This document shows, piece after piece, positions 32,750-42,844 of a DNA stretch of 64,000 nucleotides. The DNA is from Berberis thunbergii. Lineage: Eukaryota; Streptophyta; Magnoliopsida; Ranunculales; Berberidaceae. Position numbers and translations under genes: made by a program. The notes under the pieces were generated by a model. It was not told where the DNA came from. It saw nothing but the letters and a program-made list of their open reading frames with translations, and searched no databases. The DNA is taken from the NCBI GenBank assembly GCA_003290165.1, contig QNQO01000520.1, forward strand, positions 248,001-312,000, given 5' to 3'. Within the stretch, counting starts at the first letter, position 1. Each line of letters starts with the position of its first letter.

Positions 32750-32913
32750 GAGTAATGCTACGGTCCCTCGTTGGGTGGCTGGTTGGATGCTTGGTGCGAA
32801 AAGTCTAAACCCCTCACCGTCCATTGTGCCTTGAGATAGGGTTAACATCTATCTCAGTGCTAACCCGCAGCATTGCTCTGCCTGGTAGCACCAGACACTC
32901 TAGAATTAGCCCT
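32750..32913. mobile_element. Small MULE-like MITE
   Basis: GAGTAATGCTACGG at the left is inverted by CCGCAGCATTGCTC near 32865-32878. The sequence AATTAGCCCTCT is found on both sides (32738-32749 and 32914-32925) as a direct repeat, compatible with a 9-12 bp target duplication. There is no coding content. Confidence 0.55.
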
Positions 32914-32960
32914 CTATTCTCAACTCTGTCATATTTACAAAAAGGAAAATTCTAGTATGC

Positions 32961-33065
32961 CCGGCTACAGTGCCCGGTGCATTGTAACACCATAGATTTG
33001 CATCGAGATAAGCGTCAACTCTGATTTCGATGCAAATCTATGGTGCTACCAGGCACTGTAGCCGG
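32961..33065. mobile_element. 105-bp near-perfect foldback element
   Basis: The ends CCGGCTACAGTGCC and GGCACTGTAGCCGG are perfect inverted repeats. The next inner block CACCATAGATTTGCATCGA is matched by its exact inverse near 33029-33047. The transcript would fold into a long hairpin. It shares motifs (GGTGCTACCAGGCA) with the MITE immediately to the left. Confidence 0.75.
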
Positions 33066-33659
33066 TAAGTTATGTGAACAGTAGTTAGAGATATTTTTGT
33101 CATTTTAAAAAACTTTCAAATTTAAATTATTTGCGATAAAAAATTCACTCATCTTAAATATTATTAATTATACCTAAATTTTCAACACATTTATTCGAAA
33201 CTCTTAATTATTTATAAATTATACAAATGCCCTTAAAATTATAAATAATTATTTTATTTAGAATTTTAATAATAAATTTTATTTATTATTAAAAGGTTGT
33301 AATAAAATAAAAATAAAAATATTAAATAATCGTGCGCACGTAAAACACGTCGACACCCTAGTATAATTAATTCCAGTCTTTTCGTATCATATGGTCTCAT
33401 AGCTCGTGTGTTGTACATGTTTTGGCTGACTATTCCTAGACACTCCATTTCTTTGAGGCATCCATAATTGTAGGTTAGCTAGGCAATATAGTCACCAGTT
33501 TTTTTTGCAATCCACTCCTACTTCTACTTCTACTTCTGCTACTATATTTTTGGAGATGAGATCGACTATTCAAGTATTTATTTATCGTAACTCGGGTATG
33601 TGATTTGGGGTCTTCCGTGATTAATGAAATTTTTTGTCTTTTTTATTAGTTTGTTGCTA
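33066..33659. other. AT-rich intergenic stretch
   Basis: No gene or element end is recognised. Composition is strongly AT-rich between 33100 and 33340. Confidence 0.4.
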
Positions 33660-34197
33660 AGTCGGCTTATTAAGTGATGCCGGGCAGAATAGTGATTATT
33701 CTACAGGCTAATAGCAACAGATAATTGACAGAGAAGAACACAAGAAGATTACCCAAAACACAGAGAAAATAACTATAATGTTTAATCAAATATGTCTCTA
33801 AAATCAGCCCACAAGCCGGGCTTTATAGCTAAAACTCATCAATATTGAAATTTTACAAAAAATGACAACACCCAAATAATCATGCTAAAACAAAATACGT
33901 AATAAAAGAATATACTGCCAGAAATCTGGCCCAATTAATTGGGTTCAGAATCACTTCCTAAACAATAATTGAAATATTACTATAAAGGGAAATAAATTAC
34001 TAAATGTGTGGATTCGAAAGAGGGGACAATAGATTTTGGTCTCGAAAAGATGTGCAACGAGCATAGCTGGTTGACCACGACGTGCGCGTTGAAAAGAGCT
34101 TTTCGAATTGGGGTCGTTTGCGCGATTTTGATACTCGTAGTCAAAGTTATGGCCAAAATACTAAAACGCACCCTAAATTGCCAAATTTGAAATAGAA

Positions 34198-35384
34198 TTA
34201 TGATTTCCTGACATTCTTGCACTGCTCTGCTAATTCGAGATATCTTAATGCTAATAACGTACTATCTGATGGCTCAACATCATCTGACTCGGATCCTCCT
34301 ACATCAGTCGCCCTGGGTTGGAAAGAATTCGCCCTCGAGTTTACAATAGCATCATCGGGATCTGCAAAACAATGACTCAAGTGTTTGACATTAAAGACAT
34401 CAGAAGTCCTCAAATGACCGGGAGACGCAGTCTGTAGGCATTATCATTGATCTTCTGCAAGACCTCACAAGGTCCAATCTTTTGCTCCTTAAGCTTATTA
34501 TACTCTCCAAAAGGAAAACGATTACGGGTTAATACCGCCCAAACAAAATCACCAACATCAAAAAGTACCTGACGACGGTGACGGTCGGCTTGAACTTTGT
34601 ACTTGGAATTACTCTCGTGAATAGCCAGTTTCACCTGCTCATGGATACTCCGAAGATGTTCTACCATTGCATCTTCCTTGGGATTCAAATGACCCACACG
34701 TGGAATAGGGGCTAAGTCGAGCACCCCGGATGAATTCTGGCCATAAAAAATCTCAAATGGGCTCATTCCGATGGTTCTGTTCTTCGACCTGTTATAGACA
34801 ACTTCTGCCTAAGGTAACGCCAAATCCCACTATTTTGGTTTAGTGTCTGCCAAACTCCTCAAAAGGTTCCCCAAACTGCGGTTTACCACCTCGGTCTGTC
34901 CATCCGTCTGGGGGTGGTAGGCGCTGCTAAAATTCAAGTTCGTCCCCAGTTTCTCCCATAAACTCCACCAGAAATGACTCATGAACTTGATGTCACGATC
35001 TGAAATAATGGATCGGGGAACACCATGTAATCATACAATCTCCCTGAAATAAAGATGGGCGATCCGGGTAGCATCCATTATTTTTCTGCAAGCTACAAAA
35101 TGGGTTATCTTAGAAAACCTGTCAATCACAACCAAAATAGAATCTTAGGCCCGTTGGGTACGAGGTAAGCCCAACACAAAGTCCATAGTGACATCAAACA
35201 AAGGGGCCTCAGGTATAGGTAAAGGTGTGTACAGACCCGCATTAGTGAGAACTCTTTTGGACTGCTGACACACATAACAACGCTCCACATAATGAGCCAC
35301 ATCACTGGTCAATTTGGGCCAATAATAGGAAGAAGAGATCAAGGCCAATGTCTTATCTCCCACAAAGTGACCCTCATTATGAAG
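34198..35384 (-). pseudogene. Ty3/gypsy integrase remnant
   Basis: The N-terminal zinc-binding part (HYVERCYVCQQSKRVLTNAG, near 35250) and the start of the core (LFDVTMDFVLGLPRTQRA, the first catalytic Asp being in MDF) are in one frame. The middle (about 34770-35140) is broken by stops. The C-terminal part is open (MSPFEIFYGQNSSGVLDLAP, then a GDFVWAV block) and continues to a stop at 34198. The enzyme is inactive. Confidence 0.75.
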
Positions 35385-36216
35385 CTAACGAATAATCTGC
35401 TGCCTTAGGAAATAATCTGGAATGCACAACTGCAACCCACGAAACAGATAACCATTATGCAAAATAAAGTCATGTCGTTGACCATCAGTTACTTCCTGAA
35501 TTAGCCTTTCGAAGGAAGGATCTGCAGCATACATATCAGAGAAAACCTCAAATCCTGCAACTCTAGTGCTCATGGTGGCGAGGAGTAATGTACGACGGCT
35601 CAGTGCATCTGCGACACGATTCATACTTCCTGTTTGGTGCCTCAGCGCAAACGTGAACTCCTGCAAGTACGCCACCCACTTGGCATGCTGTCGACTCAGC
35701 TTGTGTTGCCCATTGATGTACTTTAGGGCTTCATGATCAGTGACAAGAATAAACTCCCTCTGTACTAGGTAGTGACGCCAATGCTTCAGGGACTGAACTA
35801 TGGGATAAAACTCCATATCATAGGTGGAATAATTCTTTTTTGATCCTGATAACTTCTCACTGAAAAAAGCAATTGGACGCCCTTCTTGACTCAGAACACC
35901 ACCAATGTCAACCCCAGATGCATCACAATTGACCTCAAACACCTTTTTCAAAATCAGGAAGTGCCAAAATTGGCGCTTCTATCATCTTCTACTTGACCAG
36001 TTGAAAATTGGCCTCCGCCTCATCGGACCATAGGAAATCACGTCCCTTGAGGAACTCTGTGATAGGAGCAATCAGAGAGCTGAAGTTTCTGATGAACCGA
36101 CGGTAGAAGGACGCCAATCCATGGAAACTTTTGACATCGTGTAAGGTCTTTTGGTTGGGCCACTCCAAGACCGCATCTATTTTCGACTGATCTGCATGAA
36201 CACCATCAGTAGACAC
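35385..36216 (-). pseudogene. Ty3/gypsy RNase H and connection domain
   Basis: 36216-35989 encodes the RT connection (VLEWPNQKTLHDVKSFHGLA, YRRFIRNFSS). 35951-35385 is an open RNase H domain with NCDASGVDIGGVLSQ, YSTYDMEFYPIVQSL, TDHEALKYINGQ and the C-terminal NRVADALSRR. The catalytic Asp positions appear kept. A short frame break separates the two. Confidence 0.8.
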
Positions 36217-36339
36217 AACAAAACCAATAAAAGTAACAGAAGTAGTGAAGAAAGAACATTCTTCTGATTGACGAACAAACGCTATGTCCTCAACTTATCA
36301 AAAACAACACGAAGATAATCAAAATGTGACGCCCATGTC

Positions 36340-37040
36340 AGACTATAAATGAGGATGTCGTCGAAGTAAACTACAACGAATTTCCCCATAAAAAGCCTTT
36401 AAAACCCGATGCATAAATCTCATAAATGTACTGGGCGCATTGGACAGGCCAAAAGGCATGACCATCCACTCATACAATCCATGATGCGTCTTAAATGCGG
36501 TCTTCCACTCATCTCCATGCCTTATTCTGATATGGTGGTATCCGCTTTTAAGGTCATTTTTTTAGAAAACCTTAGATCCGGACAGCTGGTCTAACATATC
36601 ATCTAGACGGGGAATTGGAAACCTGTATTTCACTGTAATCCTGTTGATTGCTCTGCTATCAACACACATACGCCAAGAGCCATCTTTTTTTGGCACTAGC
36701 AGAGCAGGTACTGCACATGGGCTCATACTCTCACGGATGTAGCCCCTCTCCAACAACTCTACCACATGTCGCTGCAACTCTTCAGATTCCTTAGGACTGA
36801 GGCGATAAGCCGGCCGATTAGGCAAACTGGATCCCGGAACAAGGTCGATCTGATGTTGAATATCCTGCATAGGAGATAGCCCGGAGGGAGATCCTCTTGC
36901 ATCAGGTCAGAAAACTCTGCAAGAAGCTGCTGCACCCCTGTTGGCAAATCTGAATTCTCATTGGCTGCATTTTCCCACAAGGTAACAAAGCATAGACCAC
37001 ATCTCCACGATCAATCTCAACTAAAAACCTGGACCTAGAA
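36340..37040 (-). pseudogene. Ty3/gypsy reverse transcriptase
   Basis: 36870-36562 has the fingers and palm ([56 protein letters not shown]). After frame breaks the catalytic block [11 protein letters not shown] is at about 36335-36374 (YFDD at 36357-36368). It is interrupted by stops, so no protein is expected. Confidence 0.8.
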
Positions 37041-37316
37041 AGCAGATTAGTATTATTGGTTACCGGGGTAGGAGTGGTTCCTTCTCGACGAGGTGCCAAC
37101 ACAATCTTCTTCCCTTTAATGCTAAGGGAATATGTATTTTTTTGCCCATCATGAATAACACTGCGATCATACTGCCAAAGTCTACCTAACAATACATGAC
37201 AAGCATCCATAGATACAACATCACACGAAGCATTATCAAAATATTTCCTGCCAATCGAAAAAGGCACTAGGCAACGTCTATCTACTGTTACCTCACTGCT
37301 TTTATTCAGCCATGAT
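36902..37316 (-). pseudogene. Gypsy protease C-terminal part, downstream of the hAT insertion
   Basis: The frame contains CDVVSMDACHVLLGRLWQYD, the typical end of plant gypsy protease (…CHVLLGRPWQYDR). Its start lies at the insertion site of the hAT element; on the far side of that element (39744-40044) the first half of the protease is found in a compatible frame once one copy of the 8-bp duplication is discounted. The insertion therefore cut the protease coding region. Confidence 0.75.
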
Positions 37317-39743
37317 TAGGGGTGGGCACGGTTCGGTTCGATTCCAAATTTTGAGGAACCTAACTCGAACCGTTTAAAATTTTAACGGTTCCGATTCGGA
37401 TCGGTTCCTCTATTTTAAACGTTGGAACCGAACCTAACTCAAACCGTTTACAACGGTTCGGTTCCTACGGTTCCAAACGATTCCTTGAAACAAATAATCT
37501 CATTTCATTAACCACCTTTGCCGTAGTTTATTGTCACACGAGTTGCTAGAATGATTACTGTTTTTGGACTAAATCCAAACAAAAACATCAAAGCAACCAA
37601 ACTGTCTACAATAGTTGAAAAAGCTACAAACAGAGTAAATAACCCCTATAGAATATGAGCTTAATTACCTGACTTCAGAGCTGATCGGCCATGAAGAAAT
37701 CAAATATGACAACCTTGTAGAGGGGCGCCAATACAATATTTCTCAGAACCCCAAGGAAGCGGTAGCTGCTAGAGCACCAAATGATATTGAAAGGGCATAT
37801 GAGCAAAAGCAAGAAGAGCTGCAAAACAACCAAAGCTGAAATTTTAGTTCTCGTGTCAAAATAAGTAAAAGCATTATGCCGTATTAACCACATTATGTGA
37901 AACTCTGAAATAAATTGGGAAAATTATTGATAAGATACTAGCCAGGGTTATAAGATTGAAAAGTTACCAGTAACAGAAGCCCAGGAATTGCTTGAATTTG
38001 AGTTGATGAATGCCCTTTTGCAACAAGATACAAATGGACAAACATGATCCCAACCACTGCCGTCAGAGATGTGGTGCATATCAAGAACACGTCTCGGTAC
38101 TTAAGTTCCTTTGTTTGGGTCAGTATGTTCAAACAAAGGATGGTGTAGCTTTACCCCATCACCTACTTTGTCAAATTTCTTCAATATCTTTACAAAAGCA
38201 AGCATGTTCAAGTTCCTGTAACATCATACCAGAACATTAATTAGTATATAACCCTTAGACATCAATTTCATTAGGTGGTTTCAGCCTGGGTGTGATTATA
38301 TTGTACCTATATGTCTTGAGGTAACCCAACCCTTTATGGAGCTCAATGAGAGCTCCCTTGATCATCTTTTCAGCATGGTGTAGCTTTGTTTTGTTCATTT
38401 GTAGCTTACTTTCATCAGGACCACATTTCTTCGATTGTTGGACTAAATCTTCCCGGACTAAGTAAGTGATTGCAGAGAGTGTTCGAATGGGTGTAGTGAG
38501 GGGGATGTTCATCTTCACATTCTTGGCAATTGAATAAATGACCGGAATTGGTCTTCATCTTTCCTTCCTCTCTCTTTATTCTCTTTGACGTTCCTATCTC
38601 CTTTGATTTTTGTGACTCCAGTAACTACCCATTATTCACCTCAATGTCACATGGCGAGTTGTCTTGTAGCTGTTCTTGGTGTATTGACTCCCTAATGGAC
38701 TCTTCTTTTGCCAAGAAAACATAAAAACAGGACACAATTAGTAACATAACAATCTCATTTACTATAATGTAAGTTTTCATCCTACTAAGGCAGAACTCAA
38801 GAAAATTGAATATCATACATACCACATGATATTTGGCAAGAAATGGAAGCATCCTCTTTTGAGTCTTGAGCTGCAACACTTTGTTGGCGTTGTTGCTTAA
38901 GAGCGGTCTTAAGTTCAATGAGAATCTCCATTTGTTTCTTCATTGACTCCCCTCTCTGCATAAACTCCACTTCCTTTGTTTTGTAGAACTACTCCCTCCT
39001 TCCTTCTTCCCCCACTCGTCCTCTTCCACTTCATCCTCCCCACCATCTGCTGCTGCTACTGCTTCTTCTCGAGACAAAGACAGAGAGAGGAGAGGGAGCT
39101 GATGTTTCTCGACACATAGACGGAGAGAGGAGAGGGAGCTGCTTCTGTTTCTTCTCTTCGACAGAGACAGAGAGAGATCTCGCTGAGGGAGCTGTTGCTG
39201 CTGCTTCTCTTTGACAGAGACAGAGACATAGACAGGAGAGGGAGCTGCTCCTGCTGCTGCTGCTTCTTCTTCTCTTCGACAGAGACAGAGAAAGGAGAGG
39301 GAGATCTCGCTGCTTCTTCTCTTCGACAGAGACAGAGATCTCGCTGCTTCTTCGACAGAGATAGAAAGAGGAGAGGGAGAGGGAGAGGGAGATCTCGCAC
39401 AGAGACAAAGAGCTCCTCGAGACAGAGACAGAGAGAGGAGAGGAGAGGGAGAGGGAGATCTCGCACAGAGACAGAGAGCTTCTCGAGACAGAGAGAGATA
39501 GATATTTAGGTTTTTAATTGGGTATGGCCGTATGGTATGGGTATATGTAAATTTGTAATCGGTTTGGAACCGAACCGTTTGAAAAAAAAAATTGGAACAG
39601 GAACCGAACCGTTTAAGAACGGTTCTGGAATCGAACCGAATCGTTTCACATTTTTATAAATTAAAACCGAACCGTTTGGAGTAAAACGGTTCGGTTCGGT
39701 TCGGTTTGGATCCACGGTTCCTCGACCTGTTTGCCCACCCCTA
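37317..39743. mobile_element. Pack-hAT element, 2427 bp, carrying PHO1 exons
   Basis: Ends are TAGGGGTGGGCACGG and, reversed, TAGGGGTGGGCAAAC, with an exact 8-bp target duplication GCCATGAT at 37309-37316 and 39744-39751. The subterminal regions are arrays of AACCGAACCG in both orientations, as in 9328-10900. Next to the right end lies a purine-rich region (39000-39500, AGAGACAGAGAG) also like the other copy. There is no transposase. The central 1.3 kb (37669-38950) consists of exons and introns of a PHO1-type gene on the minus strand. The element is inserted in the protease region of the gypsy remnant and so is younger than it. Confidence 0.88.
37669..38950 (-). pseudogene. Captured PHO1 phosphate exporter fragment (SPX and EXS parts)
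   Basis: PHO1 exports phosphate into the xylem via an N-terminal SPX sensor and a C-terminal EXS membrane domain. Pieces in gene order on the minus strand are: about 38832-38950 (KQMEILIELKTALKQQR), about 38622-38710 (EESIRESIHQEQLQDNS), 38307-38590 (NIPLTTPIRTLSAITYLVRE, NKTKLHHAEKMIKGALIELH, LGYLKTYR), 38163-38215 (NLNMLAFVKILKKFDKV), about 37968-38107 ([30 protein letters not shown]) and 37669-37818 ([25 protein letters not shown]). Several splice sites are intact. Lesions: the large middle of the gene is deleted, the NCQ..NVK junction is frameshifted, and TGA replaces the Cys after MADQL. No transporter can be made. Confidence 0.85.
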
Positions 39744-40044
39744 GCCATGATAATTTGTACGGCTTGGGATGACGATCTGTTTTCAACTCCAATTTCTGGA
39801 CAACCTCTTCAGACACGACGTTCTCACAACTGCCACTGTCAATGATCATCTTGCAGACTTTATCTGCAACTGTGCAAGTCGTGTGGAAAATATTGGTTCT
39901 TAACCAATCGTCCCCTGAATCATCATTGGGAGTCAGTAGACTCTTACGAACAACCAGAGTTTCATGACCATCTCCATACAGCACATCTCCAACTTCATCA
40001 TCGTCATACACAGGCTCTCCAAGTTCCTCAAATTCGTTTACCAC
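39744..40044 (-). pseudogene. Gypsy protease N-terminal part
   Basis: This contains FHTTCTVADKVCKMIIDSGS and then CENVVSEEVVQKLEL. The IIDSGSCENV block holds the catalytic Asp of the retropepsin (D-S-G). It is interrupted on its C-terminal side by the hAT element. Confidence 0.75.
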
Positions 40045-40092
40045 GTTTTCCTCAATCAGGAAATTGTTGCCCTTCTAAATAGCAAGCTTCCT

Positions 40093-40134
40093 GCACTAAG
40101 TCGCTCTATGTCCTTGTCCACCACATCTAAAACA
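40093..40134 (-). pseudogene. Gag zinc knuckle with a stop codon
   Basis: The minus strand reads CFRCGGQGHRAT, then a TAG, then Cys: a CX2CX4HX4C knuckle in which the residue before the last Cys has become a stop. Confidence 0.75.
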
Positions 40135-40341
40135 TCTAATAGTAGAGTTACTTTGCGGTGGTGGTTGATTCTTGAGGGCGAACTAGTCGACTGTTTTGAT
40201 CACTTCTGATCATAGGCCTCCTGTTCTGCTGTTTTTCCACAGTAGGTGCACGCTGGTAGGCTTCAGAAACGGTCCATAGTGAGTGAAGGCTGAGGACATT
40301 CTACAGGGGTTGTCGTAATCCCCCAAATATCGTGCCACCAT

Positions 40342-40975
40342 CTACTCTTCCGTATCGGATAAGTCATTACTGGCTACTAATTGATAGAACTCCTCCGTGT
40401 AATCATCAACTGATTTCATGCATTGCCTCAGTGAATGAAGTCGTTGAAACAAAGTTTGAGTGTAGCCGAAAGGAAGGAAGTGACCCTTCATTTTTTCCCA
40501 ATCAGTGATTTTGGCCTGGCCCTGCCTGTCGCGTGATCGCTTCAATTGCACCCACCACGCAGATGCTATGCCTTTGAGTTTGATGGCAACCAATTTCACT
40601 TTGATAGGATCTGGAACTTCCTTATACTCAAAGATATGTTCTACTTCATTCAACCAATCCACGAATCCTTCGGCCTGTAACGTCCCAGAAAATTGGGGTA
40701 GATCTACTTTGAAACCGAGATTTCCATGACGATCCTCCCGACCACGGCGATCCCAGAATCGAGCACAATTGTGATACGGGTTTTCGAAACTGGAATCAGA
40801 ATCGTGATCCTCCACCTCACGATTACCAAATTCTTGCGCCGTTAGACGCTGAGTTAGCTCTACAACTTGCATCTGTAAATCTTCAATCATCACTTCCTGA
40901 ATGCTATGATCACGGTAAGGGGCTTCCTCGTTCGAAACCTACCCGCGACGACCACGACCACGTCCGCCGGCCATA
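40342..40975 (-). pseudogene. Ty3/gypsy gag remnant
   Basis: It starts at 40973-40975 with MAGGRGRGRRG and a TAG after eleven codons, then continues in a shifted frame (MIEDLQMQVVELTQRLTAQE). The Retrotrans_gag core follows: FSGTLQAEGFVDWLNEVEHI and KLKGIASAWWVQLKRSRDRQ, ending at a stop near 40342. Confidence 0.8.
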
Positions 40976-41591
40976 GAATATCAGCACATTAAATTATTTC
41001 TTTAGTTATTTTCCTTAACATTGCTCTCATCTCTTGCAAAATTTTATCCAATCAACTAAAAAGTGAAATGCACAAAAATGGAAGAATTAATCTTTCTCTC
41101 CATTTCAGGTATTCAGTAATTGCATTTGATATATGTTTTTACTATAAAAATAGTTTAGATGGATCTTCTCCCAAAGATCCATACTTGCACCCTTTCCTTC
41201 CATGGGGATAAAAGGTTAATTTCTAATATATATGTAGTGATCATGTAGCTTATTTCAATTAGAATACGTTATTTCCACATTTGGTTTTCTGATAACATCT
41301 CTTTTTAGCTACTTTGTTCAATGTTTATATGATTTATATTGTTTATATAGATACGCTCATGGGTTTCACGTGAACATAATGCAAAATTAGATACTTAGCA
41401 TATATTCTTAAGTCAATTTGGAAGGTTGTGTGTCTACATTGACCACTTATTTGGTTTTTGGTGATCATTTATTTTTCACTGTTGACGAGGCGGAACATGA
41501 GAATAAAGTACACTAAAAGAATAGAATTCAACTTTCTTAAACGCTATTGACACAAACGTCTTTTAAACACAACCCACCTTTACTAATTCAA
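40976..41591. other. Spacer upstream of gypsy gag
   Basis: A 5' LTR and primer site of the gypsy element would be expected here, but I see neither a match to 33660-34190 nor a TGGTATCAGAGC-like site. The stretch is AT-rich with no gene. Confidence 0.4.
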
Positions 41592-41772
41592 GAGCTTTGC
41601 TAGGGGTCGAGGGAGGGAGCGAGGGATGGGTGGTTACCACCCATCCGCATCGAGATGAGCGCATCTCGAGGGCTCGAGATGCGCGATGTCGCTCATCGCG
41701 AGACAGATGAGTGGCTTCCACCCATCCCTCGCCCCTTTCTCTCGTTCCCTCCCTCGACCCCTAGAATATTCG
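41592..41772. mobile_element. MULE-type MITE, 181 bp
   Basis: The arms CTAGGGGTCGAGGGAGGGA and TCCCTCCCTCGACCCCTAG are perfect inverses. The core contains further inverted GATGAGCGCATCTCGAG blocks. The element is flanked by the exact 9-bp direct repeat CTAATTCAA at 41583-41591 and 41773-41781, and 9 bp is the Mutator-type duplication length. The eight or so outermost bases of the two ends match poorly. Confidence 0.7.
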
Positions 41773-42156
41773 CTAATTCAATGATTCTTGCTATTTGTTA
41801 AAATTTACCTCAATATTCACAATTTTTTCATGTTTGTGCTATTTTTTTTCTAGATATATGATCTTCAACAAAATTTTAATAGAGGAAATTGTTGGAATCT
41901 AACAAATCCTAAACCAAGATCTCATGTCAATAATCAATTAAGAGAAACTTTAATCAATGTGTACCTGAAGTCGCCACTAATTAAGAGTATCCTCGTAACA
42001 ATCCTCATGAACTAAGCAATATGTAGTAGATAAATCTTCCATCTTCAGAACCTTTATCTTGTGTTTTTCAAATCGGATGGAAAAAGCAAGAGAAAGAGAA
42101 TTAGGTTTGGAGTCGGAAGCTCAACTGTATATCTAGAACCCTGATTCTGTTATTAG

Positions 42157-42776
42157 CAGTGTTCTAAAAAGCACTAGGCGGTGGGCGGGTGACGAACAAG
42201 TGCCTAGCTCATAGGGGCCTAGGCGGCACCTAGGCGGCACCTAGGCGGTCTTAGGTTTTGTATTATAACTTTAATAATTTACAAAAGTTAAGCATAATAC
42301 CTTATCAGTTATATCCAATATAATGCCAAGATACATATGCAAAATTTAAAAACATGAAAAATTAACAATCATGAACAAAAATTATTAAAACTCAAATGAC
42401 TAAAGTTAGTCATGATGGGTACTTTATACAAAGTTGAATTTGTGGACAAATATCCAAACCTACTCTTTTATTTTTCTTCAAATTGCATGAATGACCTCAG
42501 TCATGTTTGATAAAATCTACATTACAAAAATTGGTACCGACAGATCCTTTGAGAATTCCATTAAGTAATCATCCTTTGCTACATTTAAACATATACTGAA
42601 TAAAAAATAATTAAATTATTTATTTCCAAAAAAGAGGAAAGAAAAATAAAATAAGAACACAATCAGCCTTATTAAAAAAAATAAAAATAAAAAAACTCGC
42701 CCAGACCCCGCCCAGAACTCACCCAACCATTAATCTGGGCATTTCTCTAACGCCTAGACCGATTTTTAGAACACTG
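42157..42776. mobile_element. hAT-family non-autonomous element, second copy, 620 bp
   Basis: The ends CAGTGTTCTAAAAAG and (reversed) CAGTGTTCTAAAAAT are flanked by GTTATTAG (42149-42156) and ATTATTAG (42777-42784), an 8-bp duplication with one difference. GCCTAGGCGGCAC is repeated near the left end. The interior is closely similar to 14255-14885 in the same orientation, with small indels. There is no coding capacity. Confidence 0.85.
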
Positions 42777-42844
42777 ATTATTAGCCCATCATCAATAATA
42801 GAATTATAGTCAGACTTAAATTGGTATCTACACATAAATAACCT

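Larger units (their letters stand above)
33660..40975 (-). mobile_element. Degenerate Ty3/gypsy retrotransposon (CRM-like), minus strand
   Basis: Gag, zinc knuckle, protease, RT, RNase H and integrase follow each other on the minus strand from 40975 to 34198, in gypsy order (integrase last). After the integrase stop, 34190-33660 resembles a 3' LTR, with a TATAAAG near 33820 on the minus strand. No corresponding 5' LTR is recognised beyond 40975, so the element is 5'-truncated or the LTR is too diverged. Motif style (YRRFIRNFSS in RT-RNase [11 protein letters not shown]) suggests the chromovirus CRM lineage, from memory. The element is split at 37317-39743 by a hAT insertion and contains many stops. 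Confidence 0.75.

Noticed and set aside
39031..39509. Long overlapping open frames on both strands rich in Ser/Leu/Arg/Glu
   Set aside because: They arise from AGAGACAGAGAG simple repeats inside the hAT element, which keep several frames free of stops.
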